A DNA stretch of 64,000 nucleotides from Neobacillus bataviensis (GTDB lineage: Bacteria > Bacillota > Bacilli > Bacillales_B > DSM-18226). The notes below the pieces were generated by a model, which saw only the letters and a program-made list of their open reading frames with translations, was not told where the DNA came from and did not search any database. The stretch is taken from NCBI RefSeq assembly GCF_019969725.1, contig NZ_JAHXYW010000010.1, forward strand, positions 124,001 to 188,000, in the 5' to 3' direction. Positions 57,246 through 64,000 of this stretch are shown piece by piece. A program made the position numbers and the translations under genes. How positions within the stretch are numbered: the stretch's first letter is position 1; every line of letters starts with the position of its first letter.

Positions 57246-58535
57246 ATGAAAACAAAGCTGGTCTTAACATTCATGTTGGTGTTCGCCCTGTTGCTCGCGG
57301 GGTGCTCGAGCTCTTCATCCACAAAGGAAGATGAGTCGGGAAAAGTAGTGTTAAAGTTTTTGCATAAGTGGCCGCAGCCAGAATACGCTCCCTATTTTGA
57401 AGAAGTGGTTAAAGATTTCGAAAAGCAGAATCCTAACATCAAGATTAAGATGGAAGCCATTGCCGATGAACCGATCAAGGACAAACTTCGTGTCATCCTC
57501 GGAGGCAACGAGGTTCCGGACATCATGTTTTCCTGGTCAGGCGAATTTGCCCGTAAGTTCGTCCGTGCCAATGCAGCCCTAGATTTGACCCCCTATCTAA
57601 ATGAAGATACAGCTTGGAAGAACAGCTTTATTCCAGCATCCCTGCAGCCTTTCACCTCTGACGGAAAAAACTACGGTATCCCACTTCGATTCAATGGTAA
57701 ATTCTTTGTTTACAACAAGAAAGTTTTTGAAAAATATAACCTGCAGGAGCCTGCGACCTGGGATGAATTTTTACAGACTCTCGATACGTTGAAAAAGGGC
57801 GGCGAAACTCCGCTCATTCTAGGAAATCAAGATCCATGGGCCGCGATTCATTACTTAACAGGCTTAAACCAAAAAGAAGTTTCCCAGGATGTAAGAATGA
57901 AAGATTATAATCCAGGTTCTGGTGAATTCACCGACCCAGGCTATGTCAAAGCCATGGAACTGTTAGCTGATTTGAATAAAAAGGGTTATTTTATGAAAAA
58001 TGTCAACTCCAGCTCACATGATATGGCGAAGCAATTATTCTTCGCCGGCAAGGGCGCGATTATGTATGTGGAACTAGAGGAATTTGCTGATATGGATAAA
58101 AACATGAAGGGCAATTGGGGCTTCTTCCCGATGCCGTCGATTGCCGATGGAAAAGGAAACCAGAATTTCATCACCGGCGCACCGGATGGCTTTATCGTTT
58201 CTTCAAAAACCAAGCATCCTAAAGAAGCGATCCAGTTCCTGAAATTCTTAACCAGCAAAGAAAATTCTTTAAAATTGGTGAAGCAAATTGGCTGGCCAAG
58301 CCCGATTGACGGAGCTACAAACCCAGACACAGCTTTGAAGGAAGTGGCTGAAGGTGTTGAGGCGATGAAGAAAGCAGAAGGCATGGCGGAGTGGCTTGAT
58401 ACCGATGTTCACGCGAAAGTTGCGGATGTGTATTTATCTAATATCCAACTCTTGCTGGATGGATCGAAAACACCGGAACAAATTATTAAGGAAGTTCAAA
58501 AGGTAGCGAAGCAAGTCCAAAGTGAAGTGGAATAA
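57246..58535 (+). CDS. frlO: Fructosamine ABC transporter, substrate-binding lipoprotein
   Basis: A 429-residue family 1 (sugar-type) solute-binding protein. Lipoprotein signal with Cys20 (LLLAGCSSS), then the maltose-binding fold beginning VVLKFLHKWPQPEY and containing VPDIMFSWSGEFARKFV. Its place between frlD and two sugar-type permeases supports uptake of fructose-amino acids. No ATPase gene is present in the operon, so the importer probably borrows a shared MsmX-like ATPase, as B. subtilis sugar importers do. Confidence 0.88.
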   Translation: MKTKLVLTFMLVFALLLAGCSSSSSTKEDESGKVVLKFLHKWPQPEYAPYFEEVVKDFEKQNPNIKIKMEAIADEPIKDKLRVILGGNEVPDIMFSWSGEFARKFVRANAALDLTPYLNEDTAWKNSFIPASLQPFTSDGKNYGIPLRFNGKFFVYNKKVFEKYNLQEPATWDEFLQTLDTLKKGGETPLILGNQDPWAAIHYLTGLNQKEVSQDVRMKDYNPGSGEFTDPGYVKAMELLADLNKKGYFMKNVNSSSHDMAKQLFFAGKGAIMYVELEEFADMDKNMKGNWGFFPMPSIADGKGNQNFITGAPDGFIVSSKTKHPKEAIQFLKFLTSKENSLKLVKQIGWPSPIDGATNPDTALKEVAEGVEAMKKAEGMAEWLDTDVHAKVADVYLSNIQLLLDGSKTPEQIIKEVQKVAKQVQSEVE

Positions 58536-58595
58536 GAATGAGAAGGGCAGGCAGTTGCTTGCGATTTGCCTGCCCCCTTCCAGGAGGGAGAAGAT

Positions 58596-59483
58596 ATGAC
58601 AAGAACCTTTCGCAGTAGCCGTACAGCCTTACTATTTATTTTGCCGGCACTCCTTCTCATTCTCATGTTTGTGTTTCTGCCGATTGTCTTAAATCTCTAC
58701 AATAGCTTATTTAGGTGGAATTCGTTCGAGGCGGGGAGAGCATTTGTCGGCTTAGAGTATTACGGGAGACTTTTTAAAGACCCGATCTTTTTTACGGCTT
58801 TGAAAAATAATTCCTTATACGCGGTCATTTCGTTAGTGTTTCAAGTCGGCGGCGGTTTGGTTATTGCTGCTATTTTAGAAGATAAATTGATTCGCAGGTT
58901 CCAGCCCTTTTTCCGTACGGTGTTTTTTATTCCTTCTGTAATATCGATTGCGGTTGTCGGATTGCTCTGGCAGCTCCTCTATAATCCGGAAGTCGGCTTG
59001 GTTAACGGTGCCTTGAAGGCAATTGGGCAGGCGGAATGGGCACGCTCCTGGCTGGGTGATAGTGAAGTAGCCATTTACGCGGTCGTTGCGGTGTCACAAT
59101 GGCAGTATACCGGCTATATGGCGATGCTGTTCATTTTAGCGATGCAAAAAATTCCGTATGAATACTATGAAGCGGCGATGATTGATGGCGCTTCTAAAAT
59201 TAAAACGTTCCTGTTTATTACCTTGCCGCAGATTAAGGAAATGATTCTAGTTGGCACGGTGATCACCGTGATTGGCGCGTTTAAGGTGTTTGATGAAGTG
59301 TACATTATGACTAACGGGGGACCGGGCCGTTCGACGGAAGTGCTGGGGACGATGCTGTACCGGGCGGCTTTCCGAAATGATGAAATGGGCTATGCCTCAA
59401 CAATCGGAACAGTGATTTTTGTGATAACGCTGACCCTGTCTTTGGTTCAGTTGAAATTGGGGAAATCGGGACAGGAGGTGTAG
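58596..59483 (+). CDS. frlN: Fructosamine ABC transporter, permease 1
   Basis: A 295-residue MalF-type permease with six helices. LIIPALLL-like LLFILPALLLILMFVFLP at the N-terminus and the EAA loop YYEAAMIDGASKIKTFLFIT (about 192-211) are characteristic. ATG 58596 follows GGAGGG; the earlier in-frame start at 58566 has no ribosome site. Confidence 0.9.
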   Translation: MTRTFRSSRTALLFILPALLLILMFVFLPIVLNLYNSLFRWNSFEAGRAFVGLEYYGRLFKDPIFFTALKNNSLYAVISLVFQVGGGLVIAAILEDKLIRRFQPFFRTVFFIPSVISIAVVGLLWQLLYNPEVGLVNGALKAIGQAEWARSWLGDSEVAIYAVVAVSQWQYTGYMAMLFILAMQKIPYEYYEAAMIDGASKIKTFLFITLPQIKEMILVGTVITVIGAFKVFDEVYIMTNGGPGRSTEVLGTMLYRAAFRNDEMGYASTIGTVIFVITLTLSLVQLKLGKSGQEV

Positions 59484-59488
59484 CGGGT

Positions 59489-60376
59489 ATGGAACCTTTG
59501 GTGAATACGGAAAAAGTGGCGGAGTTTCGCAGTTCGCGGGTTAACTTGACCTTGGTCAAAAATAGATTGTTTCAATCTGTGGTGTTCGTCTGGTTTAGTG
59601 TCTTCGCTTTAGTGATCATTTACCCGATTATCTGGCTTGCCTTAAGCGGACTGAAATCGAATAGTGATTTTTTCCTGAATACGTGGTCGCTGCCAAAGGA
59701 ATGGCTGTGGAGCAATTATAAAGCTGCCTGGGACGCGGGTATCGGCCAATTCTTTTTAAATAGTGTGCTCGTGACGGTTGTTTCAGTGCTGGCAGTGCTG
59801 CTGCTCGGGTCGATGGCGGCTTTTGGCTTGAGCCGTTTCCATTTTAAAGGCCAGAATCTGGTGCTTGTCCTGATTTTAAGCGGTTTAATGCTGGCACCAC
59901 AGGTCAGCTTGATTCCTTTGTTTAAATTGCTGCAGGGGCTGGGGCTTTACAATACGTATTGGGCGTTAATTCTTCCGTATGTGGCGTTTCAATTGCCGTT
60001 TGCGATTTTCTTAATGAGATCTTACTTTTTATCCATCCCGCGAGAGCTTGAGGAGTCAGCAATTATCGATGGCTGTAATAGATGGAAGGTGTATTGGCAC
60101 ATTATCATCCCGATGGGGAAGCCGATTATTGCTTCCTGCGCGTTGCTGGCGGGGATGAATGTCTGGAATGAATTTATGTTCGCGCTGGTATTCGTGGAGG
60201 ATTCTGCGCTTCGAACGATTCCAGTTGGTCTAATGAATTTGCGGAGTCAATTGAATACTAATTTTGGAATCCAATTGGCCGGCTTAGCGATTTCAGCGCT
60301 GCCGATGATTATTGCCTATATTCTCTTTCAAAAACAATTTGTGCGCGGGCTGTCAGCTGGCAGTGTGAAGGGATGA
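59489..60376 (+). CDS. frlM: Fructosamine ABC transporter, permease 2
   Basis: A 295-residue MalG-type permease with six helices. The EAA loop ELEESAIIDGCNRWKVYWHI (about 188-207) and the preceding LPFAIFLMRSYF are family signatures. It pairs with the permease 5 bp upstream. AGGAGG before ATG 59489. Confidence 0.9.
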   Translation: MEPLVNTEKVAEFRSSRVNLTLVKNRLFQSVVFVWFSVFALVIIYPIIWLALSGLKSNSDFFLNTWSLPKEWLWSNYKAAWDAGIGQFFLNSVLVTVVSVLAVLLLGSMAAFGLSRFHFKGQNLVLVLILSGLMLAPQVSLIPLFKLLQGLGLYNTYWALILPYVAFQLPFAIFLMRSYFLSIPRELEESAIIDGCNRWKVYWHIIIPMGKPIIASCALLAGMNVWNEFMFALVFVEDSALRTIPVGLMNLRSQLNTNFGIQLAGLAISALPMIIAYILFQKQFVRGLSAGSVKG

Positions 60377-60414
60377 TTAGGGGAATGCTTCCCTTTTTCA
60401 GCCTGATTGGTTTA

Positions 60415-60430
60415 AATGGTATATACCAAA
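60415..60430 (+). promoter_or_regulatory. GntR-type operator, copy 3 (between frlM and frlB)
   Basis: AATGGTATATACCAAA matches the operator except for the last two bases. It implies a separate, co-regulated promoter for the deglycase genes. Confidence 0.65.
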
Positions 60431-60480
60431 TGAATGTAGGGTTCTTTTTATGCCAAACAGATAAAAAAGGAGGACAAAAA

Positions 60481-61446
60481 TTGTTAGCAGACGTTAAAAA
60501 TGCCTTAGAGGTTTTCAAAAAACGCGAAATTGACCGAGTTTATTTCGTCGCATGCGGGGGATCTTCCTCCTTGATGTATGTCAGTAAATATGTATTAGAC
60601 CGTGAGAGTGCAACAATCGATTCTGATTTATACAGCTCCAATGAATTCATTCATCGCAACCCGCAAAAGCTCAATGAAAAATCACTGGTGATATTGTGCT
60701 CACACTATGGAAAAACACCAGAAACCGTGGAAGCGGCCCGCTTCGCCCGCGAAAAAGGGGCATTAACCGTTTCATTAACCTTTGATGCTGATGCACCGCT
60801 GGCCCAAGAGTCTGAATATGTCATTGTTTATGAAGATGGCAAAGGAGCAAATTACCTGAACGAATCACCTGCGATTATGCTCGAGCTTGTTTTCGGACTC
60901 CTTGCAGCTAAAGAAGGTAATGAAAAATTCAATGATGTTGTTTCTTCATTAGAAAACCTAGAACCAATTTTAGAAAAAGAAAAGGCAAAATTTTTACCAC
61001 GGGCAAAGGCGTTTGCGGAGTCCTATAAGGCTGACAAGGTGATTTACACAATGGGCAGCGGCGCTAACTACGGGATTGCCTACTGGTTTGCGATATGCCT
61101 GCTGATGGAAATGCAGTGGATCCATTCCCATGCCCTCCATGCCGGCGAATACTTCCATGGACCATTTGAAGTGCTAGATAAAGACCTTCCAGTCATTCAG
61201 CTGTTAGGTTTGGATGAAACTCGTCCGCTAGAAGAGCGTTCCTTAGAATTCACGCAACGTTACGGTGACAGAGTCGTTGTTCTTGATGCAAAGGAATTCG
61301 ACTTAACGGCCGTGGCTGACAGCGTGAAAGGCTATATTGCCCCACTTGTATTACAAGCCGTGCTCCGCCAATACGCAGAAGAGCTGGCCGAAGCCCGCAA
61401 CCACCCGCTAAGCACCAGACGATACATGTGGAAGGTCCCGTATTAA
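60481..61446 (+). CDS. frlB: Fructosamine-6-phosphate deglycase (SIS domains)
   Basis: A 321-residue double-SIS protein close in length to B. subtilis FrlB (328). TTG 60481 is the start: AAAAGGAGG lies 7 nt upstream. The first SIS phosphate loop is VYFVACGGSSSLMY, then LCSHYGKTPETVEAA. The second half has YTMGSGANYGIAYWFA and the active-site region LHAGEYFHGPFEV. The C-terminal NHPLSTRRYMWKVPY is typical. It cleaves fructose-6-phosphate-amino acids into glucose-6-phosphate and the amino acid. First of three related genes. Confidence 0.9.
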   Translation: MLADVKNALEVFKKREIDRVYFVACGGSSSLMYVSKYVLDRESATIDSDLYSSNEFIHRNPQKLNEKSLVILCSHYGKTPETVEAARFAREKGALTVSLTFDADAPLAQESEYVIVYEDGKGANYLNESPAIMLELVFGLLAAKEGNEKFNDVVSSLENLEPILEKEKAKFLPRAKAFAESYKADKVIYTMGSGANYGIAYWFAICLLMEMQWIHSHALHAGEYFHGPFEVLDKDLPVIQLLGLDETRPLEERSLEFTQRYGDRVVVLDAKEFDLTAVADSVKGYIAPLVLQAVLRQYAEELAEARNHPLSTRRYMWKVPY

Positions 61447-61460
61447 AAGGAAAGTTAAAT

Positions 61461-61475
61461 TGGTGTCAGGCACCA
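61461..61475 (-). repeat. Dispersed palindromic 13-mer (copy 2) in a 15-bp palindrome
   Basis: TGGTGTCAGGCACCA contains GGTGTCAGGCACC, the exact reverse complement of 7400-7412. It lies 15 bp after the frlB stop. Confidence 0.6.
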
Positions 61476-61610
61476 AAGAAAGACATTTTAACCATTTTGT
61501 CCGCGGTGGGAGGACATTTCTCTTTTAAGTAAGGATGTACACTGTAGGCGTACTAATGTCCATTAATGATCCTGACGCCACTCAACTAAAATAAATTTGG
61601 AGGTAAAACC

Positions 61611-62624
61611 ATGTTAAAATTTGATGCCGAGTTATTTTTAAAGATTGTCGGGCAGGAGGCGCTTGCACAAAGACCGGAGATTGAGCGGGTGGTGGATGAA
61701 ATCGCCACTAAAGGGTTTAAGAATATTTTCCTTATCGGATCAGGCGGGACGATTGCAATGATGTACCCATTTGAATATATCTTGAAATCGAATTCTTCTT
61801 TAGAAGTTCATGCGGAGATTGCGGCGGAGCTGCTTGTCATGAACAACCGTCATCTGACAAAAGACTCTGTTTGTGTATTTGCTTCTGTCACCGGTACTAC
61901 GAAAGAAACGGTAGCCGCCGCCCAGTTCTGCAAGGATAAAGGGGCGACGACGATTGGGCTGGTAGCAAAGGCAGGCACCCCGCTCGCCGAAGCGGTCGAT
62001 TATTGCATTTTGGCTCCTGATGAAAAGCATTCCTTTGATACCTTCTTTCTATATTTACAGCTCTTGACCTTCCGTCTCATCCATAACAACGACGAGTTCC
62101 CGCAATATAATCAATTTGCAAAAGAATTGGAACTTCTCCCGCAAGGCATGGTCAAGGCGCTCGAAGCCTTTGACGAACGGGCAGAGCAATTCGCCATTAA
62201 GCACAAGGATACCGGGTACCACATGCTGGTCGGGGCGGGCAATCTTTGGGGCAACACTTATTCCTATGCGATGTGCATATTAGAGGAAATGCAGTGGATT
62301 AAGTCTAAATCGATCCATGCGGCGGAGTTTTTCCACGGGACGCTCGAGCTCGTCGAGGAAGATACAAGCCTTATCCTTTTCAAAGGAGAAGATGAAACCC
62401 GTCCGCTGGTGGAGCGGGTCGAGCGATTTGCTGAAAAAATTACAAAAGAGCTATTCATTCTGGATACAAAGGATTATGCCTTGGATGGAATCAGTGAGGA
62501 GTTCAGGAAACATTTGGCCATTAACGTGAACTGGGCCTTAACCGGACGGATCAGTGTGTATCTGGAGCGGGAACGAAATCATCCGTTGGAGCTGAGACGC
62601 TATTACCGGAAAATGGAGTATTAA
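61611..62624 (+). CDS. SIS-domain deglycase-like protein, second paralogue
   Basis: A 337-residue double-SIS protein in the FrlB/FraB/GfrF group. IFLIGSGGTIAMMYPFEYIL near residue 38, VTGTTKETVAAAQF near 85, and the active-site region IHAAEFFHGTLELVEED near 230 are seen, with C-terminal NHPLELRRYYRKMEY. It is more similar to the next gene than to frlB. It probably cleaves a different phosphorylated Amadori compound (for example a glucosyl- or longer amino-acid conjugate); substrate unproven. GGAGG before ATG 61611. The 164-bp gap to frlB could hold a promoter. Confidence 0.85.
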   Translation: MLKFDAELFLKIVGQEALAQRPEIERVVDEIATKGFKNIFLIGSGGTIAMMYPFEYILKSNSSLEVHAEIAAELLVMNNRHLTKDSVCVFASVTGTTKETVAAAQFCKDKGATTIGLVAKAGTPLAEAVDYCILAPDEKHSFDTFFLYLQLLTFRLIHNNDEFPQYNQFAKELELLPQGMVKALEAFDERAEQFAIKHKDTGYHMLVGAGNLWGNTYSYAMCILEEMQWIKSKSIHAAEFFHGTLELVEEDTSLILFKGEDETRPLVERVERFAEKITKELFILDTKDYALDGISEEFRKHLAINVNWALTGRISVYLERERNHPLELRRYYRKMEY

Positions 62625-62636
62625 GGGGGGAATGTG

Positions 62637-63644
62637 ATGTTCAATTTCGACTCAAAACGGTATTTAAGAATTCAAAAGGGAGCGTTGTCTCTTAAGGATG
62701 AGCTGGATGCGGCCATTGATTCCATGTCAGAAATAAAAAATGTATTTTTTGTAGGTACAGGCGGCGCCGCGATTCTCATGTATCCTGCTGAATACATCTT
62801 AAAAACGTATTCTACCCTGCCTGTTTTTACGGAAATCTCATCGGAATTGATGTTGATGGATCATCAACACTTAGACCAACATTCCTTAGTGATTTTTCCT
62901 TCTTTATCCGGTACAACCAAAGAAACGGTGGAAGCGGCGCAATTTGCCCGTAAAAAAGGGGCGACGACCATCAGCCTGGTTGGCCATGCCGATACCCCGT
63001 TAGCAAAATTAACGGATTACACCTTCGTTAATTTTGCGGAGGACGATACCTCTTGTGAGTCATTTTACATCCAGTCCTATTTGATAGCGTTCCGCCTCAT
63101 GTATAATCGAAAGGAATTCCCGCGGTACCATCAATACATTGAGGAAATGAAACTGCTGCCAGACGCACTTTTAAAAGTAAAGGAAGCTGCCGAGCAGCGG
63201 GCATCCGCATTTGCCCAAAACCATAAGAGAACGTCTTACCATATTCTTTCCGGTGCAGGCGTAGATTGGGGGCAAACCTATTACTACGGGATGTGTATTT
63301 TAGAAGAAATGCAATGGATCAAAACCCGTCCGGTCCATGCCTCCGATTTCTTTCACGGCACGTTAGAGCTGGTGGAGAAGGATACGAGTATAATTCTGCT
63401 CAAAGGCGAGAATCGCACCCGCCCTCTGATAGAGAGAGTAGAGCGGTTTGCTGAACATTACTCCAGAGAAGTAACCGTTTTTGATACGAAGGATTATCAG
63501 CTAGAGGGGATTTCGGAGGAATTAAGGGGTATAATCTCGCCGATCGTGTTTGCGAGTCTTCTCGAGAGGGTCAGCTGCCATTTAGAAGCGCAAAGGAACC
63601 ATCCTCTGACGACGAGACGGTATTACAAAAAAGTTCCATTTTAA
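62637..63644 (+). CDS. SIS-domain deglycase-like protein, third paralogue
   Basis: A 335-residue double-SIS protein. VFFVGTGGAAILMYPAEYIL, LSGTTKETVEAAQFARKKG, LEEMQWIKTRPVHASDFFHG and C-terminal NHPLTTRRYYKKVPF align with the gene 12 bp upstream, its closest relative. The active-site Glu of the family's GEYFHG/AEFFHG motif is Asp here (HASDFFHG), which may shift substrate or activity. ATG 62637 follows GGGGGG. Last gene of the operon, with a terminator behind it. Confidence 0.83.
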   Translation: MFNFDSKRYLRIQKGALSLKDELDAAIDSMSEIKNVFFVGTGGAAILMYPAEYILKTYSTLPVFTEISSELMLMDHQHLDQHSLVIFPSLSGTTKETVEAAQFARKKGATTISLVGHADTPLAKLTDYTFVNFAEDDTSCESFYIQSYLIAFRLMYNRKEFPRYHQYIEEMKLLPDALLKVKEAAEQRASAFAQNHKRTSYHILSGAGVDWGQTYYYGMCILEEMQWIKTRPVHASDFFHGTLELVEKDTSIILLKGENRTRPLIERVERFAEHYSREVTVFDTKDYQLEGISEELRGIISPIVFASLLERVSCHLEAQRNHPLTTRRYYKKVPF

Positions 63645-63649
63645 TGATC

Positions 63650-63682
63650 GGAGTCTTCACATTTTGTGGAGGCTTCTTTCAA
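63650..63682 (+). terminator. Terminator of the frl operon
   Basis: GGAGTCTTCACA and TGTGGAGGCTTC pair with some wobbles around 63650-63677, followed by TTTC. Confidence 0.65.
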
Positions 63683-63851
63683 TTTGCATGCCGGTTTAAA
63701 AATTTGGCAGAAATCTGCATTACTAGATATTAGCGCTAGACTGGCTTAGTCACTACATAGGGTTGCTTTTTGGAAACAAAATGGGAATGAAATTACGAGA
63801 GTTTAATAGTAGAATACTAATAGACTTTTAATGGAAATGGGGTTTGAGGAA

Positions 63852-64000
63852 TTGCGGAGATTTGCAGCGGTATTACTTGCGCTTCAGCTGGTGCTGGTGC
63901 CTGCGGTGGGGGTTGCCGAGGGGATGGATTCGGCGGCGGCAACGCCTGAGAAGACGATAAGCCAGAAATTATCTTCGGAAAAAGCACCGAAGCAGTCGGT
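63852..64000 (+). CDS. N-terminus of a secreted protein (partial)
   Basis: From TTG 63852 the frame is open to the window end. It starts with a clear signal peptide: Arg-Arg-Phe, then AAVLLALQLVLVPAVGVAEG, then a Ser/Ala/Lys-rich stretch. In-frame ATGs at 63831 and 63837 are alternatives. TTG is favoured by GGGG at a 9-nt spacing and by the resulting compact signal peptide. The mature protein lies outside the window and cannot be identified. Confidence 0.6.
   Translation, partial: MRRFAAVLLALQLVLVPAVGVAEGMDSAAATPEKTISQKLSSEKAPKQS

Overview
This 64 kb window looks like chromosome of an aerobic, endospore-forming Bacillaceae bacterium (Bacillus/Neobacillus-like; the genus is an inference). Supporting signs are a complete GerA-type germinant receptor operon with a sigma-G-like promoter, strong GGAGG ribosome binding sites with frequent TTG/GTG starts, cre-like CcpA sites, a GlnR/TnrA box, and orthologues of B. 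subtilis MalK/MalR/DctP, LicR, FrlB/D/M/N/O/R and YfiT. I see no rRNA, tRNA, CRISPR, phage or insertion sequence.

Layout. 1-2.4 kb: the end of a cell-wall-binding repeat protein, then an AmiS/UreI channel with a CNT nucleoside transporter. 2.4-8.7 kb: a sugar-acid cluster (TIM-barrel isomerase, KDG kinase, ACS-type MFS carrier, KDPG aldolase, LacI repressor, and a hexulose-phosphate synthase/isomerase-like pair). It is led by a sigma-A promoter, a cre-like site and three abutting palindromic operators. 8.7-15.3 kb: an aldo/keto reductase, then a PRD regulator divergent from a lactose/cellobiose-type PTS with a GH1 phospho-beta-glucosidase. 15.7-20.8 kb (minus): ACT-domain malic enzyme, MalK-MalR two-component system and DctP dicarboxylate carrier. 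21-27.7 kb: guanine deaminase, a duplicated COG4315 lipoprotein, a bacterial staygreen (Mg-dechelatase family) protein, SDR/TetR, two small membrane proteins and Ohr. 28.4-34.2 kb: two secreted low-complexity proteins, fused MsrA-MsrB, a DinB/YfiT protein and a frameshifted UDP-glucose dehydrogenase. 34.2-44.7 kb: a sigma-54 activator divergent from a histidine-utilisation locus (hutU, hutI, an M20 hydrolase, hutH and a polar amino-acid ABC transporter) with a textbook -24/-12 promoter and two upstream activator-like sites. 44.8-50.9 kb: the ger operon, then glnK-amtB. 51.3-55.2 kb (minus): two membrane GGDEF proteins, an unlisted 36-residue membrane peptide and a sigma-70-family factor. 55.5-63.6 kb: a fructosamine (frl) operon with three tandem SIS deglycase-like genes and three copies of a GntR-type operator. 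The window ends inside a secreted-protein gene.

The genes are mostly catabolic and under substrate-specific plus carbon/nitrogen control: sugar acids, beta-glucosides, C4-dicarboxylates, purines, histidine, Amadori compounds and ammonium.

The most unusual structural signal is a set of three intergenic tandem arrays that do not share sequence but share architecture. Each repeats with a 51-52 bp period and each unit carries one short hairpin (two of the three arrays have 10-bp arms and 7-nt loops). They lie at 15.4, 27.8 and 50.9 kb. A fourth, 21-bp array splits hutU from hutI behind a strong terminator. I do not recognise this class of element.
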